Shown: in pieces, positions 11,582 through 22,175 of the stretch
Position numbering within the stretch: the first letter of the stretch is position 1
Layout of the letters: each line of letters starts with the position of its first letter
Source of the DNA: Calonectria ilicicola
Taxonomy: Eukaryota; Ascomycota; Sordariomycetes; Hypocreales; Nectriaceae
Assembly (NCBI GenBank): GCA_020809705.1
Contig: CP085828.1
Location: forward strand, 1,736,001 to 1,800,000
DNA length: 64,000 bases
Direction: 5' to 3'
The notes under the pieces: model-generated
Databases searched by the model: none
What the model saw: the letters and a program-made list of their open reading frames with translations, nothing else
Told to the model about the DNA's origin: nothing
Position numbers and translations under genes: made by a program

Positions 11582-14500
11582 ATGCTCGGCCGGCTCTTGC
11601 ACCTGGGCTCCAGCGGCACCTCCGCTGCGCCCTCTCAGATAGCAACCAAGATGTCGAGGCCCGTCTCATCACTTGAATCTGTCCAGGAAGATATCCACAC
11701 TCGCAACCTTCTTTTCCCTGACGCACAAGCGCTTTACCAACACCGCAACGACCAGGTCTTTCCTCTGTCCTCAACCCCTACTACTCCTGGTGTTTCAACT
11801 GCCAACGCCTTTGATTTCAGCGGCGATGTTGACTTAGACGTCCGCGATGTTCGCATCATTATCATGCAGGATGCTCTGGGTCCCTCGAACGCTTCACTCT
11901 TATTTGATAGCCACCCTGCCCCGCCTACATCGCCAACTGAACGAGCTACCGGATCTCAAGATTTCCGCAGGACCCCAACTTCGCCCCGCAAAGGTAGTCT
12001 TGGTAACATTGCTCGGCCGCTTGTTATTCAATCTGATAGCCCCCAACCTCCTCGTCAAGGTGCCTTTGATCGCCGAGCATCCTTGCAAGGTCGGAGTCAG
12101 ACACATGGAGAAACAGATACTCAGCGAGCTGCACGAGAGTATCGGGAGGAGCTCGCAACCTTCTCGAGCTGTATCTTTGGAAACTCGGAGCTGATGTCAT
12201 ATAAAGGCACATCTACCAAAGTACACGTTGTGCCAGGTGAAACTCGACCTAATGACATCCCGGCTTCTGTTATTGGCGATGGCCGCAGCTCAATCGGACG
12301 CTCTAGCGCACGTTCTAGCAGACTTTCACAGTCTTATTCCTCCCAGGCTGTTTCGCCAACAAATACATCAACCTTGGCCCACACCCATTCTCGCCATAGC
12401 GAGAAAAAAAAGGTGTTAATCACTAGACTATTTCCCGTCAATCTCATTGTGGATGATGCTGACGCCGAAACCTCGCCCCCTGGTCGATATTCGGATGAAA
12501 ATGTTGGCTTTCCATTTCCAACAACAGGTGATGAGACGGTGCCCGGGAAGAAGAAGCCTCGACCCAAGCAGCGACGTACTCCGATGTACGCAGTAGTCCT
12601 GGTCGTCCAACTTCCGTCTCCGCCCCCTGTTGCAACACGCTTACCCCCGGCAACACAGCCAAAATCGTCGCATCGCGAATCCAGTTCATACAACGATCAG
12701 GAGTTTTTCCCTTCATCCTTTAGCTCAGCTCGACCTTCGGGATGGACCATGGTCGGTTCCAGCACATATGGCGACGCCACAGAGTCTACATATTCAATCG
12801 ATATGGAGGACAGAATTGATTCGCTTACTCAACATTGGGACATCATAATGCGGACTTTGACGCATCTTCAGTCCGTCGTTGCCACAATACTGGGAACAAT
12901 GCTTAAGCAGGTTGATCTCGCATCTCCTGGCCCATTTGCTAACCCTACCTCATTGAACTCAAATGCTCGGGCACCTTCCTTGTCAGAGCGCCGCGGTGGT
13001 GAGCTCCCTCGCGTAAAACCACCCAAAAGCACCACGAAGCTAGTATCATTGTTGCCAAACTGCCTAGCAGATGATAAGGAAGTCTTGGGCCAAGTAGACG
13101 CCGCAAGACACAGAATTGTCATGGGGCTAAGTGCGGCAAGAGTTGTAACTGGGCAGGGAAGATGGGGAATTTGGCGTGACGAAGCCCGTTGGACTTCCCG
13201 ATGGGCCGGCAGCGTTGAACGGGGCCAGTTTTTCTACAACCTGCTGACAGGCTTCCTCGCAACGCATACGGATTGGCTTCAAGCCCTTTGCCCTCCGTCG
13301 TACCGGAGACGGCTCTACCAACAGCAGAAGAACCGGAGCGAGGAGGACTTGTCACTCCCTGCTCGTACGATTATTATATCCGAAGACAAAATGGCTGCTC
13401 GTCGGCTGATCTTCCTCCTTTCGGCCTTCTTGCCTGCAAACCAGCATGTTCCTACAACCCGTGCCCACCGGCCCAGCACATCTACTTCTCTCGGGACCTA
13501 TTCCAACTCTCCACCGACCTTTGTGATACCGGTTTTGCGAGAAGAATCCCTCAGGCGGAAGATCAATCGGAGAACCGGTCCACGTCGAGCCTCTCACTCT
13601 AGGACAGCAAGCCATAGCCACAGCGCACGTGCCTCTGCCGTTCCTACGCAGCTTGCCCATCTGACAATGGATCGAAACCATGAACGCCGTGTGTCGGATG
13701 CAGCGTCCATTCGACCCTCAACTCTTCCCATTTCTGGCAATGATCTTGTCAGTAGGAAAAGCAGTGCTGCAACCACTACCACTGTCATGCCAGAGACCAC
13801 CGTGCCACACTTCTCCACTGTACAACGGGTTGATAGCCATAGGAGGCCTCGTCCGAGTAGCAGTGGAAGTGTTGCAGCGGATGATTTGAAGCGATCTTTA
13901 AAACGGGGAGAGAGCAGCGGTCATCTGAGCAATGCCAGCGCCGACTCAAGGAGCCAGAGCTCTAGATGGGGCAGCGTGATCAGCGGATTATGGAGTACCC
14001 GTCGGCGCGATTCTACCACAATGAGCAGCTATAGCCAGGTTGATCCCAAGTCGCCCACCAAGTCAGGATTTAACAGGACAGATAAACTATCGCAAATGGT
14101 CGAAGAAACCGTCGATGCAGAGGACATGAATGTGTCACCTACTAAGAAGACCCGTCCCTCCATGAACACGCAGGGAACTGACACGCGGGATTTCGAGAGT
14201 CGCACTCGAGAGCCATCGATCCGAACTCCAGACCCCAACGGCGCATTCGAGTCCCCAGTCAAAACATCAATTAACGCAGACGACGGCGTTATTGATGTGG
14301 ATATTCCTTTCCCTGATTATATGACATCATTTGAGTCGGCCATTAGCTCTCCATCCAGCAGCGGTTATTTGTCCACTCCTGGTATCCCGAGCGGACTGGA
14401 TTCTTTTGAGCAGGCCTCACGGCTTTGTGTTGATGGAGACTCTCCCCTTAATGCCGCTGGATGGCTGAACCGCTTTCACCCAGATTTCGCTGTACAGGCA

Positions 14501-15190
14501 ATCCCTCCTCAGGAGGACCTCCTGGAGCAAGTCAAGGCATCTCTCAAGGCTGAACCAACACCGCCCCCCCCTAACCCCCTCAGCGGTGATCTTAGTGAAC
14601 GATGGGTTGATGTCAGCTGCGCGATGATTGCCGATACCACCACGAGCTCGATTACCCGTATTCGATACCGCCGATTGGTCAAGCCAAGGTCTCCTACAGA
14701 TCGTCAGTTGCCAGGACAAACCGGTCCACCTAATTCTCATGGCGGTACTGCCTTGACACCATCCATTTTGCCATATGAGACACAACTTGACGAGGAATGG
14801 ATTGAAGACCAAATTATTCAGCCCGATGAGGCACTTACAGAAGCAGTGGAAAGAATTATAAGTCTTACACAAGAAACGAGCAAAGACCATTCCCTCGCTT
14901 CATCACAAACTCACAGCGAGGTTCGCATGAGTACCGAGAACGTGGAACCGGTGTCTGTAACAGCACCAGAGCCACCAGTATTACCACAAACACCTCTCGA
15001 GGTGCCTCGTATGCAATGCAAATCTGTTGTACTCTCCGCTCTCGAGGACAATATTCGCGAGGCTATCGACCTTCGAGAAAGAGGAGATTTAGGAACAAAC
15101 GGTCATTCGAGGAGTCACCGATCTCAGCGAAACCTACTAGAAGAGGCGATTAATTGCTGGTTGGACAACCTCGACACGGCCGACGCCTGA
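11582..15190 (+). CDS. LST4: Lst4/folliculin-interacting protein (FNIP)-like
   Basis: The Lst4-Lst7 complex (FNIP-folliculin in animals) acts at the vacuole as a GAP for the Rag-type GTPase Gtr2 and activates TORC1 when amino acids return. The gene is intronless and encodes 1202 residues from MLGRLLHL. The FNIP N-terminal domain starts near residue 82 (DLDVRDVRIIIMQDAL), and its second block is YREELATFSSCIFGNSELMSYKGTSTKVHVV. A later conserved part follows KKVLITRLFPVNLI and PMYAVVLVVQLP (longin/DENN-type region). The middle and C-terminal parts are long, Ser/Pro-rich and probably disordered, with an acidic stretch DGVIDVDIPFPDY. The C-terminal block around ERWVDVSCAMIADTTTSSITRIRYRR is also family-like. 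An upstream in-frame ATG at 11351 was rejected because the added residues look like leader. Confidence 0.85.
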   Translation: MLGRLLHLGSSGTSAAPSQIATKMSRPVSSLESVQEDIHTRNLLFPDAQALYQHRNDQVFPLSSTPTTPGVSTANAFDFSGDVDLDVRDVRIIIMQDALGPSNASLLFDSHPAPPTSPTERATGSQDFRRTPTSPRKGSLGNIARPLVIQSDSPQPPRQGAFDRRASLQGRSQTHGETDTQRAAREYREELATFSSCIFGNSELMSYKGTSTKVHVVPGETRPNDIPASVIGDGRSSIGRSSARSSRLSQSYSSQAVSPTNTSTLAHTHSRHSEKKKVLITRLFPVNLIVDDADAETSPPGRYSDENVGFPFPTTGDETVPGKKKPRPKQRRTPMYAVVLVVQLPSPPPVATRLPPATQPKSSHRESSSYNDQEFFPSSFSSARPSGWTMVGSSTYGDATESTYSIDMEDRIDSLTQHWDIIMRTLTHLQSVVATILGTMLKQVDLASPGPFANPTSLNSNARAPSLSERRGGELPRVKPPKSTTKLVSLLPNCLADDKEVLGQVDAARHRIVMGLSAARVVTGQGRWGIWRDEARWTSRWAGSVERGQFFYNLLTGFLATHTDWLQALCPPSYRRRLYQQQKNRSEEDLSLPARTIIISEDKMAARRLIFLLSAFLPANQHVPTTRAHRPSTSTSLGTYSNSPPTFVIPVLREESLRRKINRRTGPRRASHSRTASHSHSARASAVPTQLAHLTMDRNHERRVSDAASIRPSTLPISGNDLVSRKSSAATTTTVMPETTVPHFSTVQRVDSHRRPRPSSSGSVAADDLKRSLKRGESSGHLSNASADSRSQSSRWGSVISGLWSTRRRDSTTMSSYSQVDPKSPTKSGFNRTDKLSQMVEETVDAEDMNVSPTKKTRPSMNTQGTDTRDFESRTREPSIRTPDPNGAFESPVKTSINADDGVIDVDIPFPDYMTSFESAISSPSSSGYLSTPGIPSGLDSFEQASRLCVDGDSPLNAAGWLNRFHPDFAVQAIPPQEDLLEQVKASLKAEPTPPPPNPLSGDLSERWVDVSCAMIADTTTSSITRIRYRRLVKPRSPTDRQLPGQTGPPNSHGGTALTPSILPYETQLDEEWIEDQIIQPDEALTEAVERIISLTQETSKDHSLASSQTHSEVRMSTENVEPVSVTAPEPPVLPQTPLEVPRMQCKSVVLSALEDNIREAIDLRERGDLGTNGHSRSHRSQRNLLEEAINCWLDNLDTADA

Positions 15191-15771
15191 ATAGTTTATG
15201 GGCAAACAATCACCCATAATCTATCGCATTCACGATTACCATGATTTCTTTGTTTTTATTTCCTAACCGGACACTTCCACTCTGAAGTGATCCGTCGATT
15301 GATGTACCACCACTTACTTATTTTGCTGTCGAAGACTATGGAATGATACCCCGGTGCGATGCGCACGCATACAATATTCGGAAGCGGTCTTGACTTTGTG
15401 CGTTCAGGGAATACGATAACGCGTTGGATTATCTCGCAACCTGTCGTATTTCGAATTATCTCACTTCATCTGTTTTGGTTTTCTTGCTATTTTTTTTCTT
15501 GTTTCATTCGGGGCAAATCACGGCATGTCATTTTGCATCAACCTCTATTCGGAGCATTTCTGTTAGGAATTATTTCAGGCATCCTGGCAAAACCAACTTG
15601 ATTTTGCCGGCTGGTGTTGTTGCACTTGAGAAGGAGAACTGGGATCTAGCGGGATTTAGCATGGCTAGTAGTTTCAGAAACCAATAGACTTGAAATGTTA
15701 CGAAAAAAAATATGAAAGCAGAAATCAATGAATGGTATATGTCCACGAATTCTATGACACATATCGACATT

Positions 15772-15808
<37 letters not shown>

Positions 15809-16147
15809 ATTCACTGGTTCTCAGAGCCAAACCAAGCCTAGTATGATGGAATTGGCCCTTTGATGAGTGATAGTTGGGATCGCCAAGGAGGTAAAACAAG
15901 CTTTCCACGCCGATCCAATGACGTAGCAGGTTTGAGCGATTAGGAGGGATGGATCTTCCCGGTCATCTTGCACATGAACCATATCGGGCCAACCTATGTC
16001 TCACTAATTATTAGCCTCATTGGCTCATGGTGTGACAGCCAACACCAATTTTTATTTCCATCTAAGAAAAAAATCGACACCAAGTATTTATTTGCATTGC
16101 TATGCAAGCCATTACTATATAAGCCCCACGCCCAAGCCCCCGCCACT
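15191..16147. other. Convergent 3' region between LST4-like gene and DBP10
   Basis: The genes on both sides end here. The sequence is AT-rich with a TA/TG microsatellite at 15772-15809. Short open frames at 15359-15687 are hydrophobic by chance of T-rich sequence, and I recognise nothing in them. Confidence 0.65.
15772..15809. repeat. Compound (TA)n(TG)n microsatellite
   Basis: About seven TA units are followed directly by about eleven TG units, in the 3' flank of the LST4-like gene. Confidence 0.95.
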
Positions 16148-18878
16148 CTACTTCTTTCTCGAAGGTCGAGCATTTTTGGCTTTCCGTCGCTCCTTTTCCT
16201 TTCTCGCCCTGCGAATATCCTCGGCACCCTTGAGTTCCTTCTTGCTTCCCATGCCGTCCTTGAAGCGACCAACGCGGTTCTCGCGGGCCTCGGCAACACG
16301 CTTCTTGCGCACATGGTAGTCGTCGCGGAACTTGTCGGCCTCCTTGGGAGCCCTCTCCTGGTTATGCTTGTAACGGACACCTGACGGTAGCTGAGCACCG
16401 TTGTTGGGCTTCTCCGACTCACCGACATGCGGGAGTTTGCCCATGCGGTTGGCACGTTTCCACTTGTCGAATCGTCCGCTCTGGAAACTAGCTGCAATCT
16501 TGACACCACTCTCGCCACGAATCAACCTGGCACCCTTGGATCCGTCTTCGTCGTTTTCACGAGAGACATACTTCTTCGACTTTTTATCCCAACGCATCTT
16601 TGAGCGAGTTGGGAGACCAAAAGACTTTGCGGTCTCATCATTGGTTAGATCCATTGTCACATCTCGGGCCGCTTCTACAAAAGTAGTGCCTCCACCAGAG
16701 TGGACACCGTAACCACGTTCCTCTGCTGCATTCATCGTACGAGGTGTGTAGGACATGAATACCTCTGAATCTTGCCAGTTGGTTTGTCCCTTCTTAGAGT
16801 TGCCCGTGTTCGAGACGGTCACCTCCAAATCGTCGTCGTCATCATCGGAATTGTAAACTTGTGGCTCGCCCGCATCGTCCTCGGAAGCGGAATCGACCTC
16901 CATTTGTCCATTCGGTGTATCTTCAATGCCATCAAAATCTTCATCTTCCTCGACTTTTTGTTGTCTCTTCGGCGTAATTCTCTTTCGCAGCTGCTTCATC
17001 ATCTCCGCGGCTCCTGCTGAAGACCCCTTGTCCTTATGGCCGACTTCGAAGATAGTCTCTTGTGGTCTGAAGCCACTGATCCTCGCCAGCATATCAGTAC
17101 GGGCCTGCTCCATCCCATCCACATCTTCCCCGAAAAGAGGATGCAGTTGTGTCCAACCCTGCGTTGCCACTAGCTCGCGCGACCTCTTCGCACTCTGGCT
17201 TGATGCTGAGTTTCTCGTCTTCAAATACAGTCTTTCTGCCTTCACTGCAACGCTTCTTAAAGAAGCGAGATCCGTACTTGCTTCAAGGGTTTTGTTAAAC
17301 CATTCCACGTTCGTCTCGACAGAATCTCGCTTCAGCGCACCGACCACGACATCATCAGCATATGAAGGGCTGGTGCTCTCTTGACCAATCACAAGCTTCT
17401 TCCCCAAAAATAACTGTAGATCGAGCAGGTAGGGCGCGTCCATGTCTCTCACGAGACTGTAACTCCAACCTCGTCTTCCCGCACGGGCTGTTCGTCCAAC
17501 ACGATGCACAAATACTTTAGGTTGTGAAGGGAAGTCATAGTTAATAACATTGGCGAGCACAGGAATATCAATACCTCGCGCTGCAACGTCTGTAACCACG
17601 AGGATATTTGACTTTCCCCTTCTAAAGTTCTCGACCTGAATTCGTCGCGCAGTTTGGTCAAGAGAACCATAGACATATGAAACAGAAAAACCTGCCAGTA
17701 TGAGCAAGTTGGCCAAATACTCAACGTGATGCTTTGTTGCCGCAAAAATAATGGTCGAGTGTTCGGTTGGTTTACCACTAGCGCCATCATCACCTCGCTT
17801 CCTTTTCTTCGAGCCTTTCTCTCCATCCTTTTCTTGCACTTCTTCGGGAGATCCCATTGGCATCTTGATAACGTCGTAGAGAATATGCAACAGGGATCCC
17901 TCCTTCTCGCCGCCCTTGACAGAGAAGAAAGCACTCTCCAGGTCAGGAGAAACTTTAGTTTCAGCATCGAGACGCACTAGGCTGGGGTCTTGGAGACCTG
18001 CTCGCGCAAATTCAACCAAAGATGCAGGCAGGGTAGCAGAAAAGAGCAAAGTCTGCCTGGAAGGGGGTAGGGCGTAGAGAATCTCGGTCAATTGCTCGGC
18101 AAAACCCATCTCAAACAGTCGGTCAGCCTCGTCAAAGACCACATATTGAACTGACGAAAGGTCCAGTGACATTTCGACTTTGAGATGTAGAAATCGACCA
18201 GGTGTTGCAATGACAATATCCGGGTTAGCGGTCATATAACCAAACTGCTCCTCCAAACTATCACCACCAACCAGCAAGACAGCTTTCAAATCGGTTCCAC
18301 GGCCTAGTTCCTTGACGACCTTCAAGGTCTGGATTGCAAGTTCTCGGGAAGGTGAGAGAATTAGCGCTCGCATTCCGAATCGAGCGCTATGGGCGCGAAG
18401 TCGTTCGATCATGGGTATCACGAAGGCAGCTGTCTTTCCAGAACCAGTTCGAGCCATTCCTACTACATCTTTTCGATCGAGTACCAGAGGGATCGCTTTT
18501 CGCTGAATTGGGGTAGGGACTGAGAAACCTTTTCGCGTGATGGCTTTTAGAAGGTTGCTGCTGAGGCCTGGCCGAATTAGTATCAAAACCAAACTTGGTC
18601 AATGGGGGCTTACCCATTGCCTGGAAACCACCACCCTTCTTGACCGTCTTTCCCTTCAAGTTCGAGGCTTTTCTAAAAGAAGCTGCCTGCTGAAGGGCAA
18701 TGAAAGCCTCGTCGCCATCCTCATTGCCTGGTTCTGGGCCGTTCAAAAGACCATCAAAGTCAAAGTCGAGACCAGAGGCACCATCAGCACCGCCATTGTC
18801 GCCATCGCCAGGATAAAGGGAGTCGAAAATATCGGCTTCTGGCTCTGAAGGAGCCGGGGAAGCTCCGCGCTGAGGCAT
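16148..18878 (-). CDS. DBP10: DEAD-box ATP-dependent RNA helicase Dbp10 (DDX54 family)
   Basis: A nucleolar RNA helicase needed for 60S ribosomal subunit assembly. Exons are 18878..18614 and 18567..16148, with a 46-bp intron (18568-18613) that joins GGFQAMG to [14 protein letters not shown] in frame; total 894 residues, normal for the family. The N-terminus is acidic (DSLYPGDGD). Helicase motifs in order: Q motif [11 protein letters not shown], Walker [23 protein letters not shown] (VFDEADRLF), SAT (LLFSATLP), a variant motif IV, and [11 protein letters not shown]. The C-terminal Dbp10 domain ([35 protein letters not shown]) separates it from other DEAD-box proteins. The tail is Lys/Arg-rich. 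It shares a 285-bp upstream region with the J-domain gene at 19164. Confidence 0.96.
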
Positions 18879-19163
18879 ACCGACCAGTTCGACAAGCCAA
18901 GTTAGGTCTCGAACAGATTTGCGAATAAACAAAGTATCAAGCAAAAGCCGCCAATTTTTTTTTCTGGGGCTATCCTGTCTTATCTTATCGTCGCGGGGCA
19001 GGTGGGTCTGCACTGGGTCCTGAGAGGTCGTGCTTTGCGCCGACCGCATCGGAGCTAACTGATCAGAAACAACCTCTGCCTTCGTGTCCATCTGCAAGCC
19101 GAACCATTCGCCAACACCAGATTTCTTGTGCGCGTACACCGTACACAAACCGACGGCTCTATT
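18879..19163. promoter_or_regulatory. Short divergent promoter region between DBP10 and the DNAJC8-like gene
   Basis: Only 285 bp separate the two start codons, so it probably serves both genes. A run of T at 18955-18962 and GC-rich stretches are present; no clear TATA box is seen. Confidence 0.55.
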
Positions 19164-19929
19164 ATGGCTAGCAAAGATTCCAAGGAAGACAAGGACGCGC
19201 TCGACGCCCTTGAGGCCGAGGCCAAGGAATTTGACAAGGTTCGCATGCCAACATAGCACATCATCCATCCTTGATTCATCATCACTAACGTGCTCCAGGA
19301 TGCTGAAATAGATAGAATCCTCAAGGCGTTTCGCCTCGATGCGTAAGTCGATTTCCTTTCAAATTCCCTACATTCGCGGCTAATCCTTCTGCAGATATGC
19401 TGTGCTAGATCTTCAGCCTGGTGTGCCAGACTCCGACATCAAGATCACGTACCGAAAGAAGTCCCTTCTCATTCACCCCGACAAGACCAAAAATCCACAG
19501 GCGCCTGATGCCTTTGACCGCTTGAAGAAAGCGCAAACGGAACTAATGGACGAGAAACACCGCGCGCGTCTAGACGAAGCCATCGCCGATGCGCGCATGC
19601 TGCTCATCCGCGAAAACAAGTGGACGGTGGATAGCGAGGAGCTTAAAACGGACGAGTTTCGCAAGATGTGGCGCGACAAGAGCCGTGAGGTTCTTATCGA
19701 TAATGAGCACCGTCGCCGTCGCCAAATGAAGGCCCAGATGCAGGAGGAGGGTCGTGAGCAACGCCGTGTCGAGGCCGAGGCTGATGAGCGCAAGCGCAAG
19801 CGCCAACACGAGCAGGACTGGGAGGCCACCAGGGATGAGCGCATCAGCAGTTGGCGACAGTTTCAGAAGGGGAAATCAGGCGGTGAGCCAGACAAGAAGA
19901 AGAAAAAGAAGCTCAAGCCCATCGGTTGA
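19164..19929 (+). CDS. DNAJC8/Spf31-like J-domain protein
   Basis: A nuclear J protein of the type found with the spliceosome (DNAJC8 in animals, Spf31 in fission yeast). Exons are 19164-19238, 19299-19342 and 19395-19929, giving 217 residues. The J domain covers about residues 38-105 with HPD at 67-69 ([12 protein letters not shown]), and [25 protein letters not shown] is the family-specific lead-in. It lacks the Gly/Phe and zinc-finger parts of class I DnaJ proteins. After the J domain comes a long charged helix with [25 protein letters not shown], probably coiled coil, and a lysine-rich end ([12 protein letters not shown]) that looks like a nuclear localisation signal. The splicing role is inferred from the family. 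Confidence 0.88.
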
Positions 19930-20470
19930 AGAGGAGGCTGCGGGATACGATTTGAGAGTACTAATGCTGCTGCTCTATTTTTGACAAGGATGGTCTGTGA
20001 GTTAAATAATGATTATGAATTGCTTGGACTCTAATCAAGGCAGACCAAAAGCCATATTTTGGCCACCAATTCCTCTCCATCTACCGCTTAACGAAACCAC
20101 ATCATTCCCGGCGGGTAAGTACACTATTGAAAGACGATTCGTGATCATGCATCGTAGATGTCCAAGTGTTCCGCTTGTTTAGCAAAGCCATTTTGATTAT
20201 TCAGTGATCTTGGAGATGTAAAGCAATTATATTGCAATCTTATTGAGGAGAGTGGCCTCCGTTGGAGCTTTTCAACGCGCTCGTTCTATGCTACAGGAAT
20301 GTTATACAAGATCTGAAATGCTGGCAGATCTACATCAGTAGTCGGGTAGTCGTTGACCCTCCACAGACGCCATACAAATAATATCAACCTTTTGAACACC
20401 AACCAATGCGCTCCCCGCCCCTTCTAGTTTTTTTGGGTTTCAATGTATATGTTACAGGCCGTCAAGATCA
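19930..20470. other. Convergent 3' region between the DNAJC8-like gene and MDJ1
   Basis: 541 bp with the 3' flanks of two converging genes. No coding, repeat or RNA feature is seen. Confidence 0.65.
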
Positions 20471-22175
20471 TCAGTTCTTCTTGTCCGTGTTTTCCTTCTT
20501 GTCATTCGATTGGTCGTTAGACTTTGAAGATCCAGTCTTCTCGTTCGCGTCTTCAGGCTTCTGATGAGCTGGATGATTGGTGAATGTGTGCCACATTGAC
20601 TTCAGAAAGCCCTCATTTGCGTGCGAATCGGCATCAGCAAAGCCGGATCCTTGTTGAGAGCTACTCATCGTTCAGCACAAGGGCTATGCCTAGAACCATA
20701 CCGATTCTTACCTTGCATCCCTTGAGTTCGACGAGACATTCATCACCCGCGTAGCCGTCTTGTCCCCCATCTCATCTGCAAGCATCTCCACAATGGTCCG
20801 CTCGTTGGCGCTGAGATACTTGGGCATGGCGACACGGAACTCCACTTTCAGGTCACCGCTGCCACCACGTCGGGAACCAAGTTTCTTCATACCCATACCA
20901 GTAAGAGTCATCTTATCGCCAGTGTTTGTGCCAGTGGCAACCTTGACATTAACCGATCCATCCAGTGTGGGAATATTGACTTGACCGCCGAGGAGAGCAG
21001 TTGTAAGGGGAAGGTTTGCCGTGTAGAGAATGTTGGAACCTTCTCGTCGGAACTTGGGGTCCTTGGCCACTCGAACAAAAACATACAGGTCTCCAGCTTG
21101 GCCGCGAACGTTGGGGTCAGCGGATTTTCCAGTGATAGGAGCATCACCAGATCCGTCTACCCTCAGTCTCATGCCATCCTCGATTCCGGCGGGGATCTCG
21201 ACAGTAATCGACTTTCGCTCTCGTACTACACCATTGCCTGAGCACGAACGACACTCGGAACCCTTGGGAATCGTCGATCCGGTACCATCGCAAGTGCCAC
21301 AGGTAGATGCCATTTGGAAACCTCCTTGCATAAAATGCACGCGAGTTCCAGTACCATTGCAAGACGAACAGGCACTCCTCTGAGTACCAGTCTTGAGACC
21401 ACTGCCAGTGCAGGTTCCGCAGGTCGTCAGAGGAGTAATGTTGATGGTCTTGGAAGTACCCTTGGCTGCTTCCATGAAGCTGATGCTGGCCTGAACCTCG
21501 ATATTGTCACCGACTAAAACTTCTTGCTGGAATGGATTCGATCGAGCACCTCGGCGACCACCACCGAAGCCTTGTTGCCCCGCAAACGCAGAGAAGATAT
21601 CCTCAAAGTTGAAGCCACCGCCAAAACCTCCCTGTCCTCCAAAGCCGGTAAAAGGGTTGCCCGCACCGCCGAATGGATCGCCTCCGGGAGCTCCTCCTGC
21701 GCTGGGGTCGAAGCCAGCGGCGCCATATTGGTCAAACTGCTCACGTTTCTTCGGGTCGGATAGAATCTCGTACGCAGATTGAATATCGGCAAATTTCTCC
21801 TTCGCATTCTCATCTTTATTTGTATCGGGGTGATATTTTTTTGCCAGGCCATAGTAGGCTTTCTTGATTTCAGCGGCGGTTGCGCTCTTGCTAACTCCAA
21901 GCGCTTGATAAGGATCTTTTTGACAAAGCGAGTTCGTTGCATGGAACAACTATTACACAGTCAGAGTTTTGTTCTCTCTCAATGCATTGGGGGCTACTCA
22001 CTCGTCTCGATGAAGGAGCTTTAGTTTCCCTCCTCAACACAGGGGAGCCAGCACGGAATGCGGCAGTATGAAGTTGAGAGCCTTTGCTCAAGCATTGGAT
22101 TTTTGAGCCGCTTAAATGGCTTTGCGCCAGTGCTCGCACAGGAGCAGCGGCCTTGGTCAGAAGGCTAGAATTCAT
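20471..22175 (-). CDS. MDJ1: Mitochondrial class I DnaJ co-chaperone Mdj1
   Basis: Partner of mitochondrial Hsp70 in folding proteins in the matrix. Exons are 22175..22002, 21949..20712 and 20663..20471, giving 534 residues. The first about 58 residues are Ser/Ala/Arg/Lys-rich with almost no acid, fitting a mitochondrial presequence, and end at SSRR just before [18 protein letters not shown]. The J domain has HPD at 98-100. A Gly/Phe-rich region follows ([18 protein letters not shown]), then four zinc repeats [24 protein letters not shown] and CRSCSGNG, and the C-terminal substrate domain. The last intron (20664-20711) matters: if it is kept, translation stops at once after SNSRDAR, because TAA lies inside the donor GTAAGA. 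If it is spliced, the protein gains a 64-residue tail with [20 protein letters not shown], a block I believe is shared with related fungal Mdj1 proteins. Confidence 0.93.

Noticed and set aside
20471..20668. 65-codon frame starting MSSSQQGSG, as a separate small gene
   Set aside because: It joins in frame to MDJ1 through a canonical 48-bp intron with a CTGAAC branch site, and fits as the MDJ1 C-terminal exon.
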